A DNA stretch of 64,000 bases, from positions 558,001 through 622,000 of the forward strand of contig CAWKHX010000015.1 in NCBI GenBank assembly GCA_963849605.1, written 5' to 3'. The notes below the pieces were generated by a model that was not told the origin of the DNA, did not search any database, and saw nothing but the letters and a program-made list of their open reading frames with translations. Source of the stretch: DASPHG01 sp963849605 (GTDB taxonomy: Bacteria > Actinomycetota > Thermoleophilia > Solirubrobacterales > Thermoleophilaceae). Below are positions 19,653 through 29,507 of the stretch, one piece after another; position 1 is the stretch's first letter, and the number at the start of each line of letters is the position of its first letter. The position numbers and the translations under genes are program-made.

Positions 19653-20606
19653 GTGAGAGCCGTCCAGATCAATGAGTTCGGCGGCCCCGACGTCCTTGAC
19701 GTGGTCGAGGACGCGCCGGTCCCGGAGGCCGGCGAGCACGAGGTCCTGATCAAGGTCTCGCGCGCGGGGATGAACTTTGCCGACACACACGCGCGCGAGA
19801 ACACATACCTCGCGAAGTACGACCTGCCGATGACGCCGGGGGGCGAGGTCGCGGGCACGGACCCGGACGGGAACCGGGTCGTAGCGCTGCTCGGCACCGG
19901 GGGCTACGCCGAGTACGCCGTCGCCCCGAAGGCGACCACCTTCCCGATCCCGGACGGGCTCGACGACGGCGCGGCGCTAGCGCTCGTGTTGCAGGGGCTG
20001 ACCGCTTGGCACCTCTACAAGACGAGCGCGAAGCTCGCCGAGGGGGAGTCGGTTGTCGTGCACGCGGCCGCGGGCGGAGTCGGCAACCTCGCGGTTCAGC
20101 TCGCGAAGCCGTTCGGCGCCGGCCGTGTGATCGCGACGGCGAGCACGGCGGAGAAGCGCAAGCTGGCGGTCGAGCTGGGAGCCGACGTGGCCGTGGACGC
20201 CGCGGGCGAGGGCATGAAGGACCGGCTGATCGAGGCCAACGACGGCCAAAAGGTCGACGTCGTGCTCGAGATGGCGGGCGGACAGGTCTTCGACGAGAGC
20301 CTCGCGGCGCTGGCGCCGTTCGGCCGTCTCGTGGCGTACGGCATAGCGAGCGGCGAGCCGAATGAGATGACGAACGGCCGCCTCATGCGGAAGAGCCAGA
20401 CGGTCGTCGGGTTCTGGCTGGTGCATTGCCTCGGCCGCCGCGACATGATCGAGGAGCCGCTCGCCGACCTCTTCGACCGCGCCGCGCGGGGCGAGCTCCG
20501 CCCGGTCGTCGGCAGCACGTACCCGCTCTCCGACGTGCGACGCGCACACGAGGACCTCAAGGGTCGCCGGACGCACGGCAAGGTCCTGCTCGACCCGGCC
20601 GCCTGA
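19653..20606 (+). CDS. NADPH:quinone reductase-like MDR oxidoreductase
   Basis: A 317-residue medium-chain dehydrogenase/reductase without zinc ligands. N-terminal GroES-like fold (NEFGGPDVLDVVEDAPVPE, GMNFADTHARE), then a Rossmann fold with VVHAAAGGVGNLAVQLAK (residues about 135-152) binding NADPH. These enzymes reduce quinones or enones. GTG start at 19653. Followed 2 bp later by the DEAD helicase, so likely one operon with it and the cyclophilin. Confidence 0.9.
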   Translation: MRAVQINEFGGPDVLDVVEDAPVPEAGEHEVLIKVSRAGMNFADTHARENTYLAKYDLPMTPGGEVAGTDPDGNRVVALLGTGGYAEYAVAPKATTFPIPDGLDDGAALALVLQGLTAWHLYKTSAKLAEGESVVVHAAAGGVGNLAVQLAKPFGAGRVIATASTAEKRKLAVELGADVAVDAAGEGMKDRLIEANDGQKVDVVLEMAGGQVFDESLAALAPFGRLVAYGIASGEPNEMTNGRLMRKSQTVVGFWLVHCLGRRDMIEEPLADLFDRAARGELRPVVGSTYPLSDVRRAHEDLKGRRTHGKVLLDPAA

Positions 20607-20608
20607 CC

Positions 20609-22048
20609 ATGCCGACCTTCCGCGAACTAGGGCTCTCCGAGCCGCTCCTGGAGGCGCTCGACCACCTCGGCTACCAGGATCCGACGCCGATCCAGGAGCA
20701 GGCGATCCCCGCGCTGCTCGAGGGTCGCGACGTAATCGGGCAGGCGCAGACGGGCACCGGCAAGACCGCGGCATTCGGCCTGCCGTTGCTCGAGTTCGTC
20801 GATCCAAAGGACCCCGAGGTGCAGGCGCTCGTCCTCACGCCGACACGCGAGCTCTGCATCCAGGTGACGCAGGCGCTGCGCGCGTACGGCCAGCGGAAGG
20901 GCGTGTCGGTGGTGGCCGTCTTCGGTGGCGCGCCGATCCGCGACCAGATGTCGCGCGTGAAGGAGAACGCGCAGGTTGTGGTCGGCACGGTCGGCCGCGT
21001 GATGGACCTGATGGGCCGCCACGCCCTCGTCGTGACGTCGGCGCGCTACGTCGTCCTCGACGAGGCGGACGAGATGCTCGATCTCGGGTTCTTCGAGGAC
21101 GTCGAGACGATCCTGTCGCGCTGCCCGTCGGGGCGCCAGACGGCGCTGTTCTCGGCGACGATCCCGCCCGAGATCAAGCGACTCGCCGAGCAGGGGATGT
21201 ACGACCCCCTCACGATCAAGGTCAAGGCGGCGACGCTGACGATCGACACCGTCGACCAGTTCTTCGTCGAGGTCTCCGATCGGGACAAGCAGGAGAAGCT
21301 CGTCGACGTGGTCAAGGCCGAGCGCCCGGACCAGGCGATCATCTTCGTGCGGACGAAGATCGGCGCGGACCGGCTCTCGCGGCGGCTGAACGACGCCGGG
21401 GTGCGAGTGAAGGCGCTTCACGGCGACATGTCGCAGGGCCAGCGCGACGGGGTGATGATCGCGTTCAAGGGGGAGCGCGAGCGGCTGCTCGTGGCGACCG
21501 ACGTGGCTGCGCGCGGGCTCGACATCTCGGGTGTGACGCACGTGATCAACTACGACGTGCCGAACTCGCCGGACATCTACGTCCACCGCATCGGCCGCAC
21601 GGGCCGCGTGGGGCGCTCCGGCCGCGCGATCACCTTCATCACGCCGAAGCAGCGCCGCGACCTCGATGCGATCGAGCGCCACGCGAAGACCGAGATCGAG
21701 CCGTGGTCGGCGGACTCGCCCGCCGCGGCGCAGCCGAAGGGCGAGCGCAAGCCGCGCGAGCGCGAGACTCGGCGCCCCCGGCACACCAAGCCGCGCCGGA
21801 AGCCCGACGGCGCGCGCACCAAGCTGATCGTCAAGGCGGGCCTGAAGCAGGGGCTCGAGCCAGCCGACGTAATCGGCGCGATCGTCGACCACTCGCACCT
21901 CGAGGGCGAGGACATCTCGAACGTGCGCCTCCTCGACCGCTTCAGCTTCGTGGAGGTTCCCGCCTCGCGCGCGGAGGAGGTTGCGAGCACCGTGTCCGGG
22001 AAGACCGTCAGAGGCGTCCCACTGAAACTGGAGGTAGCGAAACGATGA
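20609..22048 (+). CDS. DEAD-box RNA helicase with DbpA-like C-terminal domain
   Basis: A 479-residue ATP-dependent RNA helicase, probably for ribosome assembly or cold-induced RNA unwinding. Q motif (GYQDPTPIQEQAIP), Walker A AQTGTGKT (46-53), PTRELCIQV, DEAD (151-154), SAT (182-184), and HRIGRTGRVGR. After a basic linker (residues about 375-405) the last 70 residues form a DbpA-type RNA-binding fold (DVIGAIVDHSHLEGEDISNV). ATG 20609 starts 2 bp after the preceding stop; an earlier open start would be antisense-like. The stop overlaps the cyclophilin start (ATGA). Confidence 0.93.
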   Translation: MPTFRELGLSEPLLEALDHLGYQDPTPIQEQAIPALLEGRDVIGQAQTGTGKTAAFGLPLLEFVDPKDPEVQALVLTPTRELCIQVTQALRAYGQRKGVSVVAVFGGAPIRDQMSRVKENAQVVVGTVGRVMDLMGRHALVVTSARYVVLDEADEMLDLGFFEDVETILSRCPSGRQTALFSATIPPEIKRLAEQGMYDPLTIKVKAATLTIDTVDQFFVEVSDRDKQEKLVDVVKAERPDQAIIFVRTKIGADRLSRRLNDAGVRVKALHGDMSQGQRDGVMIAFKGERERLLVATDVAARGLDISGVTHVINYDVPNSPDIYVHRIGRTGRVGRSGRAITFITPKQRRDLDAIERHAKTEIEPWSADSPAAAQPKGERKPRERETRRPRHTKPRRKPDGARTKLIVKAGLKQGLEPADVIGAIVDHSHLEGEDISNVRLLDRFSFVEVPASRAEEVASTVSGKTVRGVPLKLEVAKR

Positions 22049-22503
22049 GCGCAGCCACGCTGCACACGAATCACGGCGCGATCGAGGTCGAGTTCTTCGA
22101 CGACGACGCGCCCAAGACGGTCGAGAACTTCCGCAAGCTCGCGGGCGACGGCTTCTACGACGGGCTGACGTTCCACCGGGTGATCAAGGACTTCATGATC
22201 CAGGGCGGGTGCCCGCAGGGGACCGGCACCGGCGGGCCCGGCTACACGTTCGAAGACGAGTTCAACGATCACAAGATCGAGCGCGGCGCGCTCGCGATGG
22301 CGAACGCCGGCCCGAACACGAACGGCAGCCAGTTCTTCGTCGTCACGACCGAGGCCGCGCCGTGGCTGGACGGCAAGCACACCGTGTTCGGCAAGGTCAC
22401 GAACGGCATGGACGCGGTCGACTCGATCGAGGGCACGCAGACCGGCGCGCAGGACCGGCCGGTGGACGACGTGACCATCGAGCGCGTCGAGCTCAGCGAC
22501 TAG
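22045..22503 (+). CDS. Peptidyl-prolyl cis-trans isomerase, cyclophilin type
   Basis: A 152-residue cytoplasmic cyclophilin that speeds proline isomerisation in protein folding. Shows the full fold: TVENFRKLAGDGFYDGLTFH, RVIKDFMIQGGCPQGTGTGG with the catalytic arginine, GALAMANAGPNTNGSQFFV, and PWLDGKHTVFGKV. No signal peptide. ATG follows GGAGGTAGCGAAACG inside the end of the helicase gene and overlaps its stop by 4 bp, so translation is coupled. Confidence 0.95.
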   Translation: MSAATLHTNHGAIEVEFFDDDAPKTVENFRKLAGDGFYDGLTFHRVIKDFMIQGGCPQGTGTGGPGYTFEDEFNDHKIERGALAMANAGPNTNGSQFFVVTTEAAPWLDGKHTVFGKVTNGMDAVDSIEGTQTGAQDRPVDDVTIERVELSD

Positions 22504-22539
22504 CGAACCCGGCACGCCACGGGGCGTAGACTCGGCGCC

Positions 22540-24090
<1,551 letters not shown>

Positions 24091-24092
24091 CT

Positions 24093-24161
24093 GCGGGCAT
24101 CTGCCCGCGGTCTGATGTCCTCGGCGACTTCCAGTCGCCTTGACCGCGGGCTGACGCCCGC
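24093..24161. terminator. Three tandem hairpins after the ALDH gene
   Basis: Stem-loops at 24093-24108 (GCGGGCA TC TGCCCGC), 24123-24139 (GGCGAC TTCCA GTCGCC) and 24146-24161 (GCGGGC TGAC GCCCGC) occupy nearly the whole 74-bp gap up to the EamA start. No U-run follows, so termination would be weak or dependent on a factor; a small structured RNA is possible. Confidence 0.4.
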
Positions 24162-24164
24162 TCT

Positions 24165-25037
24165 TTGGCCGCGATAGCTCTCGCACTCGGGGCCACGCTC
24201 TCGTGGGGCGTGTCCGACTTCCTCGGCGGGCTGATGACCCGGCGGATCGCCGTGCTCGTCGTCATCGCGATCTCCCAGACCGCCGGGCTGACCGTGATTT
24301 CGATCGCGGTCGCGGCGGCGGGCGAGTCACCGCCCGACGCAGCGTTCGTCCCGTACGCGGCCGCCGCCGGCCTTGCCGGGGTCTGCGGCCTGGCCGCGTT
24401 CTACCGCGGCCTCGCGGCGGGGAAGATGAGCGTCGTAGCGCCGATCTCCTCGATGGCGGTGCTGGTGCCGGTGGTCGTCGGTCTCGCGACCGGTGATCGC
24501 CCAAGTGCAGTGCAGGCCGTCGGTGCTGCCGTGGGGATCGCCGGGATCGTGCTGGCATCTCGCGAGGCCGTGGACGAGGCGGAGACGGACCGCCGCGTCG
24601 CCGCCGGCGTCGGCCTGGCACTGCTGTCAGCGCTCGGGTTCGGCTCGTTCTTCGTGGGCATGGACGCCGCCGCTGACTACGACCCGCTGTGGGCGAACCT
24701 CGTCAACCGCGGCACGTCACTGTCGCTGGCGTTGCTCGCGGTGCTCGTCTTCCGCCCGGGCTTCGGCGGCGTCGAGCGCCGCGTTCTGCCGACGCTCATG
24801 GTCATCGGCGTGCTCGAGATGTCGGCGAACGTCGCGTTCGCCTTCGCGGCGACGGAGGGTTTGCTCAGCATCACGTCGGTGCTCTCGTCGCTCTACCCGG
24901 TCGTCGTCGTGTTCCTCTCGTGGGTCGTGCTTGCACGAGCGACTGCAGCCGAGCCAGAAGGTCGGTGTCGCGGCCGCCCTCGGGGGCGTTGCATTGATCG
25001 CGGGCGGATAGCTGTGCATATCCGGCGCGTCCCGTGA
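24165..25037 (+). CDS. EamA/DMT-family transporter, frameshifted near the end
   Basis: A multi-pass membrane carrier of small metabolites with about ten hydrophobic helices in two EamA repeats (first ALALGATLSWGVSDFLGGLM; second LALLSALGFGSFFVGMD). The TTG at 24165 is the best start available. At about 24930, after FLSWVVL, the open frame runs into Arg-rich sequence and ends at 25037. One base over it reads LHERLQPSQKVG, then AAALGGVALIAGG, and stops at 25011, the standard EamA ending. One extra T in CTTGCAC would explain it. Substrate unknown. Confidence 0.8.
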   Translation: MAAIALALGATLSWGVSDFLGGLMTRRIAVLVVIAISQTAGLTVISIAVAAAGESPPDAAFVPYAAAAGLAGVCGLAAFYRGLAAGKMSVVAPISSMAVLVPVVVGLATGDRPSAVQAVGAAVGIAGIVLASREAVDEAETDRRVAAGVGLALLSALGFGSFFVGMDAAADYDPLWANLVNRGTSLSLALLAVLVFRPGFGGVERRVLPTLMVIGVLEMSANVAFAFAATEGLLSITSVLSSLYPVVVVFLSWVVLARATAAEPEGRCRGRPRGRCIDRGRIAVHIRRVP

Positions 25038-25068
25038 CAGCGCCCGCCGGCGCGCGAAGGATGCGCGT

Positions 25069-25911
25069 ATGGCGGGTCCCCCCAGCCCGGCGATGGTAGT
25101 AGCGCTGGTAGCCCTCTCCTCGTCCCTGGCGAGCGGAGCGATGGCGGCGAAGCTGCTCACCGGAAAGGACATCGCGAACAGGTCGATCACGGGCAAGGAC
25201 CTGAAGGCGAGCTCGGTCACCAGCAAGCACGTGAAGAACCGCTCGCTGGTCACGAAGGACTTCAAGAAGGGCCACCTGCTCTTCGGCGAGATCGGCCCGG
25301 TTGGCCCGGAAGGGCCCGACGGTCCAGAAGGACCGCGAGGAGCGACGGGCGCGCGCGGAGCGACCGGCCCCCAAGGCCCAGCCGGAGCAGATGGCGCCGA
25401 TGGAGTGGACGGCGCAGCGGGAGTTGACGGCGCGGATGGAGTGGACGGCGCCGACGGTGCCGATGGAGCCGACGGAGCGGACGGAGCGCAAGGCCCGCCC
25501 GGGCCGCCTGGAGGCAACGTGATCGCGAGTGGCTACGCACACGCTCGGCAGCGGCGTAACCACTGCGAGTCCGGCAACAACGACTTCTTCGCGCCGGCAT
25601 TCACGGCAGCTGCCGGCGGTGTGTGTGTCGTCGCGGGGCAGGTCGTGACGTGGACAACAAAGGCGCGAGCGCGAACAACACTGCGAGCATGCAGACGGTC
25701 CGCAAGGACGAGGCGGGAGTGCCGTCGTCCGACGGCGGCTGGAACCACTACGTGATGGCCGACGGGGACAGCGAAGGGTCTGCGACCAAGACGACGACCG
25801 TTCGACGATCACCGAGGGCAGTAGCTATGAGCTGGGCGTGCGCGTGAATCGCGGCAGGCGACAGCGTCGGGGACTCTGGCGTTTCCGACCGTCACTTACT
25901 TCTGCCTGTAG
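25069..25911 (+). pseudogene. Collagen-like secreted protein, several frameshifts
   Basis: ATG at 25069 (GAAGG upstream) starts a signal-like helix (VVALVALSSSLASGAMA), a helical repeat of TGKDIANRSITGKDLKASSV type, then about 25 Gly-X-Y triplets rich in GAD/GVD at 25285-25520. The C-terminal domain is coded in three frames in turn, with shifts near 25640, 25803 and 25855: first GVCVVAGQVV, then DNKGASANNTASMQTVRKDE, then STITEGSSYELGVRVN, then ATASGTLAFPTVTYFCL and a stop at 25911. Related to the intact gene that follows. Either real decay or a cluster of indel errors in the repeat-rich tract. Confidence 0.6.
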
Positions 25912-25916
25912 CGCGC

Positions 25917-25945
25917 TTGCGTGAAGTAGTTGTGTCGCCTAGGGT
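25917..25945 (+). promoter_or_regulatory. Candidate sigma-70-like promoter
   Basis: TTGCGT (25917-25922) and TAGGGT (25940-25945) are spaced 17 bp and lie about 57 bp upstream of the intact collagen-like gene at 26002, which has its own AAAGGAG site. Position and spacing are good, but the boxes are only partial matches. Confidence 0.4.
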
Positions 25946-26001
25946 CGCCGCACAGGGCCCGCGTCGGCCTGCGGGCGGACTCGACTCACAAAGGAGCTCC
26001 C

Positions 26002-26637
26002 ATGAGGCGGAAGTTGCTGGCCCGGCGCCCAAGCCCGGCCATGCTCGTCGCTGTTGTCGCGCTCATTTCGTCGCTGACCGGTGGAGCGGTAGCGGCGACG
26101 CTGATCGACACCGGCGACATCCAGAACGGCGCTGTCACCAAGAAGAAGCTGCACAAGAACTCGGTCAACACCAAGAAGGTGAAGAACAAGACGCTCAAGG
26201 CGAAGGACTTTGCGCCCGGTCAGCTCGAGCAGGGCGTCCAGGGGATCCAGGGACTCCAGGGCGACAAGGGCGAGAAGGGCGACCAGGGCGATACAGGCGA
26301 GCCGGGCTCGGCGGCCGGGTACGTGCTCGTGGAGCCGAACGGCACGATCGACGCCAGTCGCTCGAAGAACGTCGCCCAGGCACAGGTGGAGCACACCGCG
26401 GGCACCGGCGTCTACTGCTTCGACGTCGACTTCGTCGTCAAGAGCGCCGTAGGAGCATCCGACAACTCGTTCGCTAACAACGACACGATCACGTCAGCTG
26501 CCGTCAACGACAGCCCGGGATCGGTCCTCACCGGCTGTCCCGGGGGGCTCCCGGAGTCGGACGTGCGCGTCCGTAATTACGACGCCAGTTCTGCAGCGCT
26601 ACAGGACAAGCGCTTCATGCTCTGGCTCGAGGACTAG
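26002..26637 (+). CDS. Collagen-like exported protein
   Basis: 211 residues, AAAGGAGCTCCC before ATG 26002. Signal-like helix (PAMLVAVVALISSLTGGAVA), then a KKKLHKN/KKVKNKT basic repeat, then a short collagen-like tract (GVQGIQGLQGDKGEKGDQGD; residues about 80-105), and a C-terminal jelly-roll-like domain with two cysteines. Same plan as the frameshifted gene before it, so the pair arose by duplication. Such proteins form trimers at the surface; the partner is unknown. The neighbours downstream are on the other strand. Confidence 0.75.
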   Translation: MRRKLLARRPSPAMLVAVVALISSLTGGAVAATLIDTGDIQNGAVTKKKLHKNSVNTKKVKNKTLKAKDFAPGQLEQGVQGIQGLQGDKGEKGDQGDTGEPGSAAGYVLVEPNGTIDASRSKNVAQAQVEHTAGTGVYCFDVDFVVKSAVGASDNSFANNDTITSAAVNDSPGSVLTGCPGGLPESDVRVRNYDASSAALQDKRFMLWLED

Positions 26638-26640
26638 CCG

Positions 26641-27246
26641 CTAGCGGAGCTCGAGCCCGAGCAGGCGCTCGAGCTCCGGCAGCGTCGTGTCGGCGCCGCG
26701 GTGGAGGATCGGGGTCATCCCGACCGCCGCGGCGCCGTCGCAGTTCTCCCTGAGGTCGTCGACGAACACGCACTCATCGGCAGGCACGCCGATGCGCTCG
26801 GCGCCCATCAGGAAGATCTCGGCGTCTGGCTTGTGCAGGCCGACCTCGCCCGAGATCACGACGCCGTCGAACATCTCCGGGAACGCGTCGCGGTCGTAGC
26901 GCCCGCGGCCCCACGAGTTGGAGATCAGGCCCGTCTTGATTCCGGACCGCTTCGCCGTCTTGACGGCCTCGATCATCGGCTCGTCGGGACCCATCCCGGC
27001 GAAGAGCCGGTCGACCAACTGCTCGGTGTCCGACACGCCGAGCAGCGGACCGAAGCGGACGGAGAACTCGTCCTCGGTGAGCTCGCCGCGCTCGAGCCGG
27101 CGGAGCTCGGCGAGCGCAACCGGGTCCTCGCGGAAGAGGCGCCTGACGGCGTCCGGGTCGAGTCCCTCCTTCTCGCAGAACGCCTTGAACGAGTCGAAGA
27201 CGTTCGTCGTCAGGACGCCGCCGAAGTCGACAAGCAGGCCCTTCAC
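26641..27246 (-). CDS. HAD-superfamily hydrolase, ACAD10-like
   Basis: A 201-residue haloacid-dehalogenase-fold phosphatase. Motif I is altered: LLVDFGGVLT gives DFGG where DxDG/T is usual; motif II is in GLISNSWG, the Lys in HKPDAEIF, and motif IV in CVFVDDLREN. The DFGG form is seen in the ACAD10/epoxide-hydrolase N-domain group. GTG 27246 overlaps the stop of the phosphotransferase gene by 4 bp (GTGA), so they are coupled. The pairing HAD + phosphotransferase mirrors the domain order of human ACAD10, suggesting a role in hydroxy-acyl-CoA turnover (inference). Confidence 0.85.
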   Translation of the reverse strand: MKGLLVDFGGVLTTNVFDSFKAFCEKEGLDPDAVRRLFREDPVALAELRRLERGELTEDEFSVRFGPLLGVSDTEQLVDRLFAGMGPDEPMIEAVKTAKRSGIKTGLISNSWGRGRYDRDAFPEMFDGVVISGEVGLHKPDAEIFLMGAERIGVPADECVFVDDLRENCDGAAAVGMTPILHRGADTTLPELERLLGLELR

Positions 27247-28319
27247 GAGCGCGAGATCTGGAGCGCGGCTTCGGCCAGCGCGGGGACGCCCTCGACGAAC
27301 AGCCCGAGATACTCGTCGTCGGACGCGCCGGCCTGGAAGCGTTTGAGGTTGCCCTCCATGAACACGGCCGCCTTCCAGAGCGCGAGCGCCTGGTACCAGT
27401 TGAGCGCCGACATAGAGCGGCCGGTGCGCTCCTCGTAGCGCTGCATCAGCTCCTCGCGCGTGGGGAAGCCGGTCTGGCGGGTAACGGCGCTGAGGCTCGC
27501 GAACGACGTGTCGGCGGGGTCGCCCGGCTCGGCCCACGTCACCGTCATGTAGCCGAGGTCGGCGAGCGGGTCGCCGATCGTCGAGAGCTCCCAGTCGAAG
27601 ATCGCGATCACCCTCGCCGGCGCGTCGTTCGCCAGCATCACGTTGCCCAGTCGGTAGTCGCCGTGGACGATCGTGGACTCCGGGGACTCAGGCATGTTCT
27701 CGGCGAGCCAGCCGGAGAGCTCCTGGATGATCGGGAGCTCGCGCGTCTTGTTGTGCTCCCACAGCCCGTTGAAGCGACGAAGCTGCCGCTCGAGGTAGCC
27801 GGTCGGCTTTCCGTATCCCTCGAGCCCGCACGCGCGCCAGTCGACGGCGTGGATCTCGGCGAGCGCGTCGACGAGCTCGTCGCCCGCGCGCCGGCAGTCG
27901 TCCTCGCTGTCGAGCGCCGCGGGCATTTGTGTCGTGACGACAACGCCCTCGATGTACTCCATGACGTAGAAGGGCGCACCGATCACGGACTCGTCGTCGC
28001 AGACGGCGAGGACGGGCGGCGTGCGCACATCGGCGTCCTGGACGCCGGTCAGGAGCCGGGCCTCGCGCAGGACGTCGTGGGCAGACGGCGGGATCGGGGG
28101 ACGCGGGGGGCGGCGCAGCACGAAAAGCTGTCCGTCGCGCTCGATGAGGAAGGTGATGTTCGAGTGGCCTTCCCCAATTCGCTCGGCCATCACCTCACCG
28201 GAGCCAAGCCCTTCCCGGTCGAGGTACGCCGTGAGCGGCTCGCGTACGAGCAGTGGAGGGTGCTCCTCCGCGGCTGCCTGCTCCGGGGTCTCGACGATGT
28301 CCGCCACGCGGGGGCGCAA
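27243..28319 (-). CDS. APH-family phosphotransferase, ACAD10/11-like
   Basis: About 358 residues, kinase-like fold. N-terminal nucleotide loop ERIGEGHSNITFLIERDG, RRPPRPPIPPSAHDV, catalytic HGDYRLGNVML (residues about 220-230), and metal site IFDWELSTIGDPLADLGY. This is the ACAD10/11-type phosphotransferase group, which phosphorylates 4-hydroxyacyl-CoA in fatty-acid breakdown in the characterised members. Start uncertain: TTG 28319 or GTG 28307; neither has a good ribosome site. Followed in the same unit by the HAD gene. No acyl-CoA dehydrogenase lies next to it. Confidence 0.85.
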   Translation of the reverse strand: MRPRVADIVETPEQAAAEEHPPLLVREPLTAYLDREGLGSGEVMAERIGEGHSNITFLIERDGQLFVLRRPPRPPIPPSAHDVLREARLLTGVQDADVRTPPVLAVCDDESVIGAPFYVMEYIEGVVVTTQMPAALDSEDDCRRAGDELVDALAEIHAVDWRACGLEGYGKPTGYLERQLRRFNGLWEHNKTRELPIIQELSGWLAENMPESPESTIVHGDYRLGNVMLANDAPARVIAIFDWELSTIGDPLADLGYMTVTWAEPGDPADTSFASLSAVTRQTGFPTREELMQRYEERTGRSMSALNWYQALALWKAAVFMEGNLKRFQAGASDDEYLGLFVEGVPALAEAALQISRS

Positions 28320-28419
28320 TCTAGGTGAATGCGCAAGTTTTCGCGCGAGGCGTCGTTTTATCGGTGTGCGAGTCCAAGGTCATGGATGGCCTGCATGACG
28401 CGATTCGGTCGCGTCTACA

Positions 28420-28455
28420 GCGGGGCGGCGTCGGGAGCGCCGCCCCGCTTCTTTA
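28420..28455 (+). terminator. Orphan terminator-like hairpin
   Basis: GCGGGGCGGCG (28420-28430), a 7-nt loop, and CGCCGCCCCGC (28438-28448), followed by TTCTTTAC: a strong 11-bp stem with a T-rich tail on the plus strand. No plus-strand protein gene ends here, since both neighbours are on the minus strand. It could end a small RNA made from the 28320-28420 region, where I see no convincing ORF. Confidence 0.4.
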
Positions 28456-28516
28456 CTTCTTGCGGCCATCCATGGCCGCGCTTTGATGGGGACGAGGCCT
28501 CCGGCCTCGGTTGACC

Positions 28517-28535
28517 GGGCCGGCTTCGCCGGCCC
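28517..28535 (-). terminator. Hairpin just after rpiB
   Basis: GGGCCGGC, loop TTC, GCCGGCCC; an 8-bp perfect stem directly beyond the rpiB stop on the minus strand. There is no U-run, so it may be a weak terminator or an mRNA-end stabiliser. Confidence 0.4.
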
Positions 28536-28536
28536 T

Positions 28537-28977
28537 CTAGGGCCCGATTTCGTCCAGATGGCGGACGTTCGCGGCGTCGTCCTCCTCGGCTGACGGCTCG
28601 CCCGCGAACCAGGCGTCGAGGATCTCGCTCAGCAGCGCCTGACTGGTGGTGCGCAGGGAGAGGGCGAGCACGTTGGCGTCGTTCCACTTGCGGGCGCCGT
28701 CGGCCGTCTCGGCGTCGCCGCAGAGGGCCGCCCGAATCCCCGGCACCTTGTTGGCTGCGATCGACGCGCCGGTCCCCGTCCAGCAGCAGACGATGCCCTG
28801 GTCGGCGCGGCCCTCGGCGACGTCGCGTGCCGCCGCCTCGCTCGCCCACGCCCAGTCGTCGCGTTCGTCTTCGTTCAGTGCTCCATGCGGGATCGGCTCG
28901 TGGCCGCGCTTGCGCAGCTCCTCGGCGAGCGCGTCCGCGATGCCGGTCCGCTCGTCGGCGGCGACCGCGATCCTCAT
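28537..28977 (-). CDS. rpiB: RpiB/LacAB-family sugar-phosphate isomerase
   Basis: A 146-residue ribose-5-phosphate isomerase B-type enzyme of the pentose pathway. N-terminal AVAADERTG, the active-site loop CCWTGTGASIAANKVPGIRA (residues about 64-84; the second Cys is the usual base position), and ARKWNDANVLALSLRTTS binding phosphate. The N-terminal HxxxD-type part is altered relative to classical RpiB, so another aldo-sugar phosphate is possible. Precedes no gene of its strand within 200 bp; 11 bp after the stop of the universal-stress-like gene, so probably one unit. Confidence 0.85.
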   Translation of the reverse strand: MRIAVAADERTGIADALAEELRKRGHEPIPHGALNEDERDDWAWASEAAARDVAEGRADQGIVCCWTGTGASIAANKVPGIRAALCGDAETADGARKWNDANVLALSLRTTSQALLSEILDAWFAGEPSAEEDDAANVRHLDEIGP

Positions 28978-28988
28978 CGCAAGAGAGA

Positions 28989-29429
28989 CTAAGCCGTGGC
29001 GGGAGCCTGGTGGCCGGCGGCCACGTGCGTAACTGGGACGTCGAAGGCGCGGCGGATCCGCGCAGCCAGGTCCATCCGCAGCAGGCGGGCGCGGCCCGCG
29101 CGCGGCGTGGCCACGATCACTTCGTCAAACGGCTCGCGCTCCATCACCCAGTTGACGCAGACCATCGCGTCGCGGTCGCATCCGATCGTGCCCTCGACCT
29201 GCGCGCCGGTGCTGCGCAGCTTCCCGATCGCCTTGTCGAGACGGGCGAGCATGGCGTTGCGCGTGGCGTCCTCGTCCCACGTCCAGGCGTCGGGGACGGG
29301 CGCGAGCGGAAGCAGGATGCGCGCCTCGACGGGACCGGTGGACACCCGGTCGGCAAGGGTCTCCACGAGCTTGTCGGGGACGCTGCCGTCGCATGTGAGG
29401 AGCAGTAGGCGAGTCATCTCTTCGGTCAT
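28989..29429 (-). CDS. Universal-stress-protein-like small protein
   Basis: 146 residues. Starts with a beta-strand (RLLLLTCDGSVPDKLVETLA), has a middle EGTIGCDRDAMVCVNWVMER and the strand/loop pattern FDEVIVATPRAGRARLLRMD, ending VPVTHVAAGH. This resembles the alpha/beta fold of universal stress proteins, but the usual ATP motif GxxGx9GS is altered to TPRAGRARLLRMDL. Function unknown. Divergent from fpg, 78 bp apart; followed by rpiB on the same strand. Confidence 0.65.
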   Translation of the reverse strand: MTEEMTRLLLLTCDGSVPDKLVETLADRVSTGPVEARILLPLAPVPDAWTWDEDATRNAMLARLDKAIGKLRSTGAQVEGTIGCDRDAMVCVNWVMEREPFDEVIVATPRAGRARLLRMDLAARIRRAFDVPVTHVAAGHQAPATA

Positions 29430-29507
29430 CGTTGTTCCACTTCGTGGGATCTTCTGAACCCCGGGTTAAGACCCTCTCAATAGAACCTCGTCCCCTAGCC
29501 TGATCTC

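Noticed and set aside
25285..25520. The repetitive tract as a possible CRISPR or satellite array
   Set aside because: The period is 9 bp and keeps the frame as Gly-X-Y; it is collagen coding, and there are no uniform spacers.
25891..25920. A GTCAC followed 18 bp later by CGCTTG before the second collagen-like gene
   Set aside because: The -10 part does not match GTTCTT; a TTGCGT-N17-TAGGGT promoter fits better.
28329..28514. A 61-codon plus-strand frame in the gap between the phosphotransferase and rpiB
   Set aside because: It crosses the strong hairpin, has an unusual composition and no ribosome site; judged not to be a gene.
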